Assembly (NCBI RefSeq): GCF_900496995.4
Contig: NC_044018.1
Coordinates: forward strand, 8,704,501 to 8,768,500
Direction of reading: 5' to 3'
From: Aquila chrysaetos chrysaetos
Taxonomy: Eukaryota; Chordata; Aves; Accipitriformes; Accipitridae
Length of the DNA: 64,000 bases
The position numbers and the translations under genes were made by a program. Shown in pieces: positions 24,468 to 35,445 of this stretch. The notes beneath the pieces are model-generated. The model worked only from the letters and a program-made list of their open reading frames with translations. It was not told the origin of the DNA and made no database searches. The number at the start of each line of letters is the position of its first letter. The stretch's first letter is position 1.

Positions 24468-24612
24468 CTTAAGATAGAAGCACAGTCCCATCTTCCGTGG
24501 GGCCTTCTCCTCCAGGCGCATAAGCTGTGCTCCTTCTCCTGGTCACTTAAGATAAGGAATTGCAGCTTTGGAGAAGTGCAGTCCCACCCTCCGTGGGGCC
24601 CTCTCCTCTGGC
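24468..24612 (-). repeat. Imperfect U3 duplication inside LTR B
   Basis: CAGTCCCA followed by a CCGTGGGGCC-containing block occurs at 24483 and again at 24579, 96 bases apart. Each is preceded by CTTAAGATA. Duplicated U3 segments are usual for retroviral enhancers; an enhancer role here is inference. Confidence 0.7.
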
Positions 24613-24721
24613 CACATTGTCCTGTTCACAAAACTCCAGCATTTTTACAGAGGCCGTTCTCTCCACCAAAGTTCTTTAACGAATGCTTGAGACATTGACT
24701 ATAATTTGTCAGACCGTCACA

Positions 24722-24726
24722 GGAGC
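24722..24726 (+). repeat. Target-site duplication (GGAGC), right copy, of solo LTR B
   Basis: Exact match to 23787-23791, directly beyond the element end. Confidence 0.88.
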
Positions 24727-25623
24727 ACAAACACATACCTCACTTTTACTTCTTAATTATGTCAGACCTACCCCCGTGCCTCCTGTCTGCAGCTATTTCA
24801 GCAGAATGTGCTACATAGATTATTGGTGAGTAAAAGTATAGAGATTATTATACTGAAACAGATGAAAAGATTGTGGGATTTGGATCTGGTCTGGTAAGAA
24901 TTGTTTCAAAATACTCTGTTTCAAGGGGTAGCATGTCCATAGACAATCATAAGGCTTGACAACTTGGGCGTATTTCACTGTAAGGCTAATCTGTCATAGC
25001 CCAGGGAGAGATATGCTCATGTCCATGCTTTTGACAGGTTTTAAGTTTGTAGGTTAGGGAAATTAATATTTTGACATATCCATATTTCAAAGTTCTTCTT
25101 GGATTTTAGTTTACTTCAAATATTTTCTCATGGATCCTGGGATATGGGGGAAATTCAGTTAATTTATCAAGAATTATTTTCCAGACTGGAGTTCTTTTAC
25201 CTTAGTTTTGTTCTACTACTGGATATCCCTCTATTGCAAACTACAGCCAGATGATGTAAGTTTGAGATACGGACTTAGTAAGTCTTTTGGTTGTATTGAT
25301 ATTTGCATGAATTTGAAATGCAAACTCAATGTCTTTCTAGTCCAAATAACAGAAGTTATGATTCAACTTAATGTACTGCAGAAAGGAAGAAGGAATCACA
25401 GTTGGCAGCATCTAGAAAAGATAATATATTCCAGGTAATCAATTCATGCTTCATTGACTCCTTCCAGCCAGCTAATGAATAAAGGTGCCCATTTGCAAGC
25501 TTTCCTCTGAAGCTGATTAATTATTTCCACAAAATTTACTTTATTCATGTAGTGATCATCTGAGGTTAAACAAATCCCTAAGTATTCAATGCACTTGTAG
25601 TCCATTAAGACGAGATCTAATAT

Positions 25624-25663
25624 CCACCCATCCATCCATCCACCCACCCATCCATCCACCCAT
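25624..25663 (+). repeat. CCAT tetranucleotide microsatellite
   Basis: Repeated CCAT/CCAC units over about 40 bases. The minus-strand open frame over it reads as a Trp-Met-Asp-Gly-type repeat and is not a gene. Confidence 0.9.
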
Positions 25664-25868
25664 TTCTAAAAAGTTCTGGTATCAATATTGGCAATATTTG
25701 GGCTAGAAGTAATTAATCCTATATTAAAAGCTGAGATGAAACTGAGGAAAAAGCAGAATAAAATTCACTAAAATAGGTTAAGGTAAGATCAGTTAGATAG
25801 GAACTAATAATCTCTATACATTGTTACATTGGTGTCTGACTCCTGATACAACACTGTAACTACCTGAG

Positions 25869-25940
25869 ACTAGATCTACAAAGTCATGTAGGTTTGTAAC
25901 TGGTATTGATTTCAGTGGAAGTAGGAAAATCTAAATAACT
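25869..25940. repeat. Ancient palindromic repeat fragment
   Basis: The pattern GATCTACAAAGTCATGTAGG, then ATTGATTTCAGTGGAAGTAGG and CTAAATAACTTT resembles a dispersed reptile/bird repeat with the form gatccacaaag...attgatttcaatgggag...cctaaata. The match is by memory and divergence is high. Confidence 0.4.
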
Positions 25941-28900
25941 TTCTGGATGGGAACTTTGGACCTCAAATTATTTTGAGTAGGGACAATCCTTCCTGGTTTT
26001 GGTATAAAAATGGAGTCCAGATCTGTCCACTCATTGCAAGCTGTAGATGATACCCGGCCTGATGGTCACCCTTGCCTTTTTTCAGGAGAATGGGTCCTGT
26101 AAAGTTTTAATATCTTGGACAGAAGATTAACACAAAAGACTATAATCAGACCAAAACACACATTCCAAATAAAAAATACTAAAAAGACTGGTCCATTTAA
26201 CCCAAACAAATATCTTCCTGGCATCCATTCATAAAAAAAAGAGATTACTGTTCATTGTGGCCAAAGGAGTGTATTGATATTATTACTAGCTCAGTCCTAC
26301 CTATAATTTACCCTTTTTAGTCGTGATGCATGCAGAAAATTTAAAGGACAAACTGTGGAAAAGGACTTGCAGTCCTAAAAAGCCTTAGGCATTTTTGAAG
26401 ACTTCTACCAGTTAATTTGGCTGCCAACATTTTTGCTGTGGTTTTTATATCTGGATCGTCCTTATTACATGCAGCTCTTATAGACCTTTCTTGTGTAAAT
26501 TATCAGTTAAAGTTTCAGCATCTTTTGAAGTCTGAAAGAATCTTGCAGATAGGGTGTGTGAGCTTAAACGGACGTAGCTGAGTAAAACTCCAGAGGAAGA
26601 ACCCCTGAGTCTTAGTTTTATTTGAATGCAGTTGATACACACATTAAAAGAATACACCCTTTGGCTAGATCTGCAAAGATGCTCAGGCTGAACATAAAAA
26701 TGTCACTGCAATTTTGGTAATACAAATCTAAAATCCCATATTAGTTCCTTCATCTTTTAGGACTTGTCTCAGTATGAGGACCCATTTGCTTGGTAAGGAT
26801 GTTTCTGGGAAGGCAACTATAACCTCGTGAAGGAGGAGCAGAAGGCTCTTTGTACTAGTGGCTCTGTGTCTCCACAGAGAGGCAGGGAACACAGCTAGGT
26901 CAGTAAAAATTGCCTGGTGGAAATGTTTGTGTTCCTCTGTGGGCTATGACGCTGCTGCGCTAACACAGAGACCTAAAGTTAAATTAGGCGAGGTGCATCT
27001 GTGCTCCTTTCAGAGCCATCCAGTATACAGAGATCCAGATTCCTCCCATCTAACCTTTGACGGCTCTTTAGGAACCCTACTAGATCACTCTAGGTTTTGG
27101 TTAAAGTCATTGGAAAGGCTATCATCGGGCTGATCCAGCCCATCAGAGATTCAAATTGTACTTTTAAGTTGCTGTGGACTACAGAGGGATCCTGAGGGGA
27201 ATGCCTCAGCTGAGTGTCAGAAGTTTGGCAGGATGAATCTGGCCTGAATTATGGTTTGTTTAACCAGCTAACGGCTAACATGTCTCTCTAGAGAGGTAGT
27301 TAAATCCCCACCTAAGCCAACAACAGTGCAAAATTATGATCAGCTTCCCAGAAGAAGGTGATCCTTATTTTAACATTATTAAAATGTTTTTTTGATATCT
27401 TATTTCTATGCTAACATGTCTTACATTGATGGCTTACATATATATGATGGAAAGATAGAGTGTTTAAGAATGACTCTTTGTGGGACTGAGATTGCACATA
27501 TATATTTCTGTTAAAAGTCACAATCTGCACTGTGGTAACGGTGAGTTTCTGGGCAGGTGAGAGAATGAAGGTGGGTGTAAAATGCACGCTCTGTACCTTG
27601 TACAGCAATGCAAAAAGGCAACAATGTAATCATAACTCAAAATATTCTAAATTTTGGAATATGTCCTCAAGATACTAATACATTAATAGAAACTGCTACT
27701 GAGTACTTACCTCTCCTGGTAAAATCGAAAGACAACATTCAGGCCTCATTGAAATTACCAATAATATTCTCAGTGAACTAAGATTTTGTACTATGGGATT
27801 TCCAAATGCTCAGCACCACTCAACTTATGGCCTTCAGCCTTTGCATTGAGTTTTCATCGTACTAGACTAAGGCATACTCTCCCAAACATATTTGTTGTGT
27901 CTTTTAAGTGAGAAGAGTTTTTAATTTAAAGAAAAATATTTTCCTTTGAATTTGAAATAAGGGCCATTGATTTTTCTTCTGTTAGGCTTTGACAAAGAAA
28001 AATCAGTAGACAAAGGTTGTGTACCATTAACTACAAGTGAAGGGCTAGTTGACCTCAGCTGAGCCATTGATGAGGGTGAGGCTAATGGGGAAAAAATTGA
28101 TCTCTTCATAATTTGTCAAGTGAAGTGTGGTTAGCTAAAAAATTTCATTATCATCCCTGTTCTTGGGAATAATAAAAAATATCCGTTAAGTCAATCTTAT
28201 TAAGCTCTTCCCAGGTATAGCAGAAGTCTCAGTTGTCAGTCACTATATAACCCAATGTCGCTGGCATGTAGATGTCACACAAAGTGATTGGTGATGCTAT
28301 TCTCGGGTTTCTAGCAAAGGAATAAGTAAATCCATTTTCTCAAAATAAAGAGATGTAATTTAATAGAGGGCATTAAGAATTGCTCTTCAAGGGAGACCTA
28401 TGAATTAATTTGGGAACTCACATGTTCTTTGGCCTCTTTGGAAAGTACAATGAGCTTTTACTTTCTTTTTTGGCCATAAAACATTTATCATAGGACTCAT
28501 TAAAAAATCCTATTAAATTATGTTTCTGTGAGTTGTGTCCCTCATGCACTTGGGAAAAGTGTGAAATGTCTTTTCAGTTGAAGGTATTTTTCGTTTATAT
28601 GTGTAATACTTTCTTGCCTGGGGAAACAAATGATGTCTCCATAGGGTGCCTAACTCAGCATGGAAGCACGATCTCTATGTAACCCTGGTATCTAGGTCAT
28701 CACTGGAGAGTGTGCCTCAGATATCAAATGCAAATGACAGAACCTCTGTTGCTTGAGCTAAAGGACTAAGCCTCCTGGAGGCAGCTATAGCAAAAACATT
28801 CTCTGTGGATCGAATGGAAACAAATAACAACTCTTGGATGGGGGATAACATACAGAAATAAGGCAGAACAGGATGGTTGGAGGCTGAGTTCAAGGCTGGA

Positions 28901-29414
28901 ACTCATGGACATGTAGCCTGGCTCTATTGATTATTTCTTTACTAGCTAATTAAGCACTGTCAAGCACAAACCTAAACACTACACTTGGTTATCCATGCTG
29001 TTAAATGGTCCCTGGCTGCACACTTTTGGCCTGGGCCAACTATTGCTTTTGCTAACAATTATATAGTCACAGTTTTTAGAACAGGGCAAGCAATATTCCC
29101 CTCATGGTATGGGTTTTGCTGTCACGTTTTGGAAAGTAAGAGAGTTTAATGGCATGGGGATGGCCAGACTTTATTAGATGGCCTCCAGGACTTGTTTTAG
29201 TTCAGTGTAGTAGTAACATATACAGCCTTTTCAACAGAAATATTGTTGTACATATAATTCGGGGCTAGGACTTCACCTATCAGGTCTGAATTCTCATGCT
29301 AACTCAGCTGTTTCTTTTTTGGCTTTGGCCAGATCACTTCAACTCTCTTTATCAGTTGACTTCCTCTACAAATTTTCGATAACTGAAACTAACTTATTTC
29401 ACAGGTATATGTGA

Positions 29415-29447
29415 AATATATATACATATATATACACACACACACAT
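29415..29447 (+). repeat. Compound AT/AC microsatellite
   Basis: Alternating ATATAT and ACACAC dinucleotides over about 33 bases. Confidence 0.88.
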
Positions 29448-30475
29448 GCATAAAGGTATATATAATTAGGTACATACTTGGAATACACTGTCACTGTACA
29501 TACATGCTCAGGGTAATTATTGTTTTGTCCAATTATTTATTTCAAGTGATAACTCTCTTCTGTGTAACATACAGATGTGTCCATCGAGCAGATCCAAACA
29601 TAATTCACACTCACCTGGCTTGACCTGTTCTTAGGAAGTAATTCATTGTACAAGTTTAGTCTTTTAATTCTTGTCTTTGAAAAGTCCAAAATACATTTTT
29701 TTTTATTAAGTGAAAATATTTATTGAAGGTTTCATGTGAACATACGTGAGCCTATAGGTTTACTTCTGAACTATTCAAGTCACAGGTAGCTTTGGACTTT
29801 TGACTTCTTTAACTTCTATATTCTGGTCACTTATGTCACATGGCTTCATTTCTACTTTGTATGAACTAACTAAAAAGGAAGTGGAAGGTGTCATTTGTGG
29901 CACAAGGAGGTTTGCAGTAAATTGTGTTCTACATGTGTTTTACAAGTAATCATGTTACTCTCACCATGCCAATATTATTTTAAATAACATCTGGAAAGAC
30001 AAATACAATCTTGTTAAGCTAAATCAGTGACTATTCAAAAGAACTTTCACAAATACCCTTTTTTCACTGCTCTTTTGTGTGGTGCGAAGTCATGAGAATT
30101 CCTGCAGAAAAGATGGTATCGCTTCTTGTTCTGTTCACAAAGTGTCCTCCAATATTCCCTAAGGGGAATGGTAAAGTTGCTTAAACTCTCTCAAACGGCA
30201 ATAAAGGGGATCACACTTTTAAAACATAGCCTAGGGAAATACAACAGCACATAAATTCCTTTGGAAATTGCTTGTCAGGTTCATTTGGAATGGTAAAAGC
30301 CAGAATGTGCTTCCAGCTAATAATTATTTCTGAGTGGGAGGGTTGTCTAAGCTCTGGGGAAAAACAAAAGATTTGAGTGAGAGTAGTGAATTTGTTTCTG
30401 GAATGCTTTGCAAAACAGAAAATTTGTGATTTTTTTACCCCCACCCACACTTTTAAAGTCTGCTGCAGCACTGGT

Positions 30476-30530
30476 TGAAATCACAGGGGACTTTACCATT
30501 GAATTGGCAGGGTACTGGATCAGGCCCATA
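30476..30530. repeat. Ancient dispersed repeat fragment
   Basis: TTACCATTGAATTGGCAGGG followed by ACTGGATCAGGCCCAT resembles a bird/reptile dispersed repeat with the form ttgccattgacttcaatggga...ggatcaggccc. The family could not be named with confidence. Confidence 0.4.
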
Positions 30531-31030
30531 GCCTCCTCACAGTCAACAATGGAAAAAAGATTTAATTTTTCAATAGGAAGGGTGTGTGATCTCTTATGAT
30601 TGGTTGTTTAAGTTTGTATCTATGCAAATCCCATTAAGAAGTAATGCTATGTAATTATCAATATGCAAGACCTATTGACCTGATATTAAAAGCAAAACAA
30701 AATAAATACACTTATGATCTGTGAGTAAAAAATGCAGCTAAATGCTTCCTTAACGAGGACTGATTCTCTTTTGGTGCCCAGTGAATTCAGCAGACAGTCA
30801 CAGTGATTTCACTGAGCTTTGGCTCAGCTTTGGCAGATGGGATTCATCAGTCTAAATGTAGATGTCTGCATCTGAGCTATAGCTCACCCTAGCTTTATAG
30901 TCAGGGGGGGAAAAGCAGCTTGTTTTTATGGTTGGGGGAGAAAGCAGCTTGTTTGAGGATGCAGTTCATCTCATCCTAATGTAGATGTTTGAAAGAGATT
31001 TTGTGAATTCTGACCTAAAACTACCCATTT

Positions 31031-31075
31031 GTCTCCATTGACTATAAATGGAGCCAGAGTGACCAGCTGAGATGG
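31031..31075. repeat. Ancient palindromic repeat fragment
   Basis: CTCCATTGACTATAAATGGAG followed downstream by CCAGCTGAG matches the hairpin core (gctccattgacttcaatggagc...cagctgagga) of an old archosaur/turtle repeat also suspected at 5780-5834. CTCCATT and the facing AATGGAG are complementary. Confidence 0.42.
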
Positions 31076-31877
31076 TGATGAATCCCCCTCTCGCTGAGTA
31101 AAAAAGTCAGCATCTGCTGTTTATACAAACTGCTCTTTGCTTGAGTTGTGGTATAACCCCACCAGCTTGAGACTCTTCTCCTCCCTCAGTGCTTGCACAA
31201 AGTGCCTCTTAGTGACCCTGCAGAGTATATAAGCCAAACTAATGCAAATGGACAATTTTCATCTGTCAAAATTTGCCATTCTATGGTAAATGATGCTAGG
31301 ATCACACACAAAAGTATTTGCAAACTTAAGTTCAGCTGAAAAACTAAAGCAATTTTTGAAAGAGTCAAAATATTTCAATGCTGAAAAGAAATTGTGATTT
31401 TCTGTTTCAAAGTGACATCTCAGTTGGAAAAGTAGCAAACTTTGATCATTTAAATTTACTTCAAATCAAAGAGTAAAGCACCAACCCAAACCAAAGGGTA
31501 TACGTTATCTGAAATATCATTTATTTGATTTTTTTTTTAAACATTATGTTTTTATGACATGACATTTTTTATTTCATAGGTGGTTTTTATTTTATTTTAC
31601 TCCTAAACCAAAAAAATCAGATCTTCTATTTCCTCAGTGCACAGTAATGTGTGTTAGACCCTAACAGGTTGCTTTTTCCAAAGTTCATGTACTTGTAAAG
31701 CCTATGATGTGTTTTCTGTATCTCTGTATTTCAACACTTGTGTAGTCTTTGCCTAGGGGCAGGTTTTCATCAAAATTTCTTGAACTGCTGTAGCAAGTGA
31801 CTACAACCACAAATGGCTTTTAACATTATTGTCCTCAGCAGGCTGGTGTAATGCTGGGGCAGACCTACATAAGTCAA

Positions 31878-32001
31878 CGAGTTATCTGAATTTGAACTCG
31901 TGTAGCAGTTTGGGGTATAACGTACGGGGATTTGCAAATACCCGCTTGGTTCAAGTGGGGACGTTAAATAGCGTATCCACTGCTGTTAACAGACTCATAC
32001 G
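31878..32001. promoter_or_regulatory. CpG-retaining patch with octamer-like motif; possible regulatory element
   Basis: Eight CpG dinucleotides lie within about 124 bases of otherwise AT-rich DNA, including CGTACG at 31921-31926. The palindromic decamer ATTTGCAAAT at 31930-31939 contains the octamer site bound by POU-family factors. CpG retention in such DNA can mean constraint or lack of germline methylation. There is no direct evidence of function. Confidence 0.25.
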
Positions 32002-32251
32002 CTGGTAACATTTTTTACTTTTCACTTAGTGACAGCACAATTTAGCCTTTTCAACTATTTATGGCAGGGCCTCCCCCTGATCATGGTATTGGCAGTCAGG
32101 GGAGGCTCCTTATCTGGGGAGAGGATGAGATCTCGCCTGTTTGCCTTCTGTTCAGCGGTGCTCTGTGGTGCATGCAACAACTCTAATGTATTTACTTAAG
32201 CAAACTTCCTAGGGAAGCCCATACATCCTTGAAGTTGAGGACTGTTGGGGG

Positions 32252-32305
32252 TTTTTTTCTTCTTCTTTTTTTTCTTCTTTTTTTTTTCTCTCTTTTCCTT
32301 TCTAG
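32252..32305 (+). other. Polypyrimidine tract ending in CTAG (acceptor-like)
   Basis: Some 50 bases of T and C end in TTTCTAG at 32305, the form of a strong 3' splice acceptor. The sequence after it stays open to 32490 in one frame but encodes nothing recognisable, and no donor partner is evident. Chance occurrence in a T-rich microsatellite is the simplest reading. Confidence 0.3.
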
Positions 32306-32703
32306 AAATAGATTCATTCTCTGGTGGGATGAGAACAGCCATTGACTGCATTCCTGTGCTGTTGAAAAATTACTGTCAGAAGTGTTTGCTGACATCTAAT
32401 CAAGGCAGAGATGAGGGATTTCTTAAAAACAGTACTTCTGATGCATGTCAGGTTGCTTTGCTTGGTCAGTTGTTGTCACCTCAGCTCTAAAGAATTTTAA
32501 TTACTGTAGCTGTTATGAACACATTCCCTTAGGGAAATACCATTTTCTTATATTTGAATTAATTTGGGTGAGTGCAGTTTACCTTCTCCTTAGAGTGGCT
32601 TGTCTCATGGTTTCAAATCAGAACTACCCAAACTTTCTGAATTTGTGAGCAGATGCTACTGGTGGGACTCCCCTGTGTGCCAGTCATTTTTCTCCCCCGA
32701 ACG

Positions 32704-32736
32704 CTGCGTGCACACAGGCAGGTTGTGGGCACGCAG
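32704..32736. repeat. GC-rich inverted repeat
   Basis: CTGCGTGC at 32704-32711 faces its exact complement GCACGCAG at 32729-32736 across a 17-base loop. It lies in a short CpG-rich patch (about 32699-32790) that stands out from its AT-rich surroundings. Confidence 0.6.
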
Positions 32737-34079
32737 CCGTGCACGAGGAGGCTGAATCCAGCCTCAGGAGTGGGCAGCTGGGCGACTCCAATTCAGCCAA
32801 AAGGGAAGAATGTCTTACTGAGTTGCTATCATTGCTCTTAGACAAACCCCAGTGACCACAGGGCACCTGCTTCATGTTAGAAATTTGGGGGTGGAAGTTT
32901 CACTAAAAATACATAAAATGCAATCTCCTGTTTGCCTGAATTCCTACTGAAAGTGAGAATTTCATCTCCAAGTGCTCTTCGGCACTTCTGAACAGTTTTC
33001 GAAAGTTACTCCAATCACAGATACATTTGGAGTAAATCGGAATTGTGTCCCTGGGAGAGTTACATCAAGTTGTATTGGTGGAAAGCGAATGTAAGGGTGC
33101 CTTGATTTAAGCACTTGGATACTTTCCTAATACTTCAAGCCATTTGGCAATAGTGTTTACTTGGATCCAGAAAGAATGAAAACTTGCCTGATATGGGAAT
33201 GTGATTTTTCATTCTAAATGGCTTTCTCTCTTCTGCAGCTGTCTCAGATCTGAGTTGCAGATAGCTGCCCTCAAAGGATGCTTTTCCAACAACTTCATGT
33301 TCTTTATCTGTAGAAGATGCAGTAGCTATTTGGTTCTTAAGCCAATGACAATAATGGACTGATTAATTTCTCTTCTGTCATCCTCTACATTACACCTTCT
33401 ATAATGCTCCTATTACCATGATCAGTATTTTCATCTCAGGGGACAGATGAATTTCTGATATTTATGACTGTTTACTCTGCATGGCTATTTTTTCAGAGCA
33501 CAGAGAACTGCATTTCCAGTTTATTCACCTTCTCATACCTTCAAAGCTGTAAGCCATGTTCTATCAACCATAAATGCACTTTATTCCTTGGAGTACATGC
33601 TCTGAATTTACAACAGTTTGGTAGAGAAAAGTCTTTTGAGACATTAATTTTGTAATTCAGTTTATTCTACTTGAATTATGAGCCAAGTAATAAATCTACA
33701 TTATTTATCTGCACTGGTGATTCCCAGCCGATTGTGTAGGTTATCCTTTGAGGAAGCTGTCTTCAATGCTGTTCCTATTAAAAGACATTACAAAGTTTTT
33801 CCTTTCCCTGTTTGCAGGGTTTTTGTTGTTTGAGAGGTCTTGTTCAGCCTTTCAAGTGTAGGTGTTCCTATAGTGTCTTCAAAGTTGTCTAAGCAACTTT
33901 TCCATATACAAGCAGCGTGTACCTTCTCAAGAGGCATTGACATCTCATTGGAGGTTTGGCTTTTTGAGACCTGACCCTTCTGCAGAAGGGAGGAACAGCA
34001 TAAGCGTTGGTTTAGTGGTGGATAGACACAGATAATAGCAGATCTTAATATAAACACTTAGGACTTTGTGCAGTTTTTG

Positions 34080-35445
34080 CATCAGTCTCCATGAAGAAGA
34101 TTAAACGCGATGAGATGGCTAGCAAATTAAGAGTCGCTAAGGGGGAGAACTTGTGCAGGAATGGAAAAGGACAGTTTAGAGGCCACTCAAGTTAAATGTT
34201 TCCAGATCAGTTGTTCTTGATGAAAGTGTCCATGTAAGACCTAATGAAGTGGCTGTAATTTTCTGATCTCTGAGAACTGCTGGAGGATGGGTAAACTATA
34301 AGCCAGTCAGGTGATCATCCATTACCAGAAAGATGCTGGTGCAACTAATAAAGCTAGGAATCTAAGATATAATATGATAAGCACAAGGTCAGTATAACTT
34401 GAGAAGATCAAATTATGTCAGACAAGACTAGTTTACACCTATAATTAGGAAAAAAACAGTGACCAGGAAAGGAGAAGATGTCATATAACTTGACTCATAA
34501 AATACTGATCTTGTCTAATAGGACACTCTTATTAGCAAACTGGCTTTATAAACCTATCATAAGGTGAGTCCAAAACTACTGGGGAAAAAACAATTATGAA
34601 GGGATTAAGGGCCCATTCTCAAAGTGAAAGAAGGAGTGCTTGCTGTAGGGATTCTCCTGGCTTGGAGTGTATGGAATAGTTTCATTAATCACCTTGGAAG
34701 ATGGAAGAGGGAGTACAGCTGTAATATCTGCAGACAATACCAACCTGGAAGGGGATTGCAAGCTCTCAGGAGGAAAAAATCTGAAAAGCTGAAAACAAGA
34801 TCAAAAAAGATTCATGGTTTTCTTGACAAGCCGAAGAAAAGATCTGGAGGAAAAATAGGAGATGACTTAGTGAGGAGAGGTGCAGAACACTACCCTGAGG
34901 AATAATTAATTGCATACGTATAAGAAAGAGAGCGCTCTTGGCAAAGCAAAAGTTAAACAGACGCCACTGAATCACTAACTGAATGTGAGTGAAGAATCCC
35001 ACGCTGTGAAAAGTAAACCACATACTAGGGTATATGGCAGACGTGCTGTAAGTTTTACTCCTTCTGCTTTACTCAGCATTCATAAGACCTTGTCCTGTTC
35101 CCGGTTTGGGCAGTGCACTGTAACAGATGGGCCAACTGGAGGGAGTCCAGCAGAGGGAATGCAGATAATCCAGAGATGTAGAAAATATGACCTTTAAGGT
35201 GAGATTGAAGGAATTTGTTTTGCTTAGCCTAAAGATGAGAAGACTGAGGAGGACATGGTAGCAGTGCTATAAAGGACTGCCAGCAAAAGGAAAGAAATAA
35301 TCAGTTCCCTGTGTCCACAGACATGACGTGAAATAACAGCTTAAAATGCAGCATGGGTTGTTTAGGTAAGACATTAGAGAAAAGCATGTCACTGTAATGA
35401 TAGAACAAGTCTCTCTCTGGAATGATTTAGATATAGCAGATCCTG
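34080..35445 (+). mobile_element. Ancient, heavily decayed CR1/L3-like LINE (ORF2 3' part)
   Basis: The stretch aligns by eye with the C-terminal half of CR1 ORF2. At 34727-34741 the codons read Ser-Ala-Asp-Asn-Thr, the decayed form of the reverse-transcriptase catalytic box (Phe-Ala-Asp-Asp-Thr in active elements). At about 35205-35267 a block TTTGCTTAGCCTAAAGATG then AGAAGACTGAGGAGGACATG corresponds to GGTTCAGCCTGGAGAAGAGA then AGGCTCCGGGGAGACC of the younger CR1 copy at 59375-59411. Stops and indels are everywhere, so it is a dead relic much older than the 57780 copy. Outer limits are approximate. Confidence 0.7.

Larger units (their letters stand above)
23792..24721 (-). mobile_element. 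Solo LTR B, 930 bp, minus strand
   Basis: On the plus strand the element opens TGTCGCGTCC and closes CCGTCACA; read on the minus strand it runs TGTGACGG to GGGACGCGACA, the TG...CA form of an LTR with inverted ends. Perfect 5-bp duplications (GGAGC) flank it. Minus-strand orientation follows from a TATA box (TATAAAAG, 24338-24331) upstream of an AATAAA signal (23893-23888). It also holds an imperfectly repeated U3 block (about 24468-24512 and 24543-24612) and a roughly 70-base purine-rich tract on the plus strand at 24181-24250. No gag, pol or env frames adjoin it, so it is a solo LTR. It is unrelated in sequence to the elements at 9093 and 17605. Open frames across it, such as 23950-24339, are compositional. 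Confidence 0.88.
24727..34079. other. Non-coding stretch, no gene seen
   Basis: About 9 kb of AT-rich, mostly unique DNA. It includes a CCAT microsatellite (25624-25663), an AT/AC microsatellite (29415-29447), three ancient palindromic repeat fragments (25869-25940, 30476-30530, 31031-31075), a CpG-retaining patch (31878-32001), a long polypyrimidine tract (32252-32303) and a GC-rich hairpin (32704-32736). No open frame shows a recognised domain. Confidence 0.6.

Noticed and set aside
23950..24472. Arg/Lys/Glu-rich open frames
   Set aside because: They lie wholly inside solo LTR B and reflect its polypurine tract.
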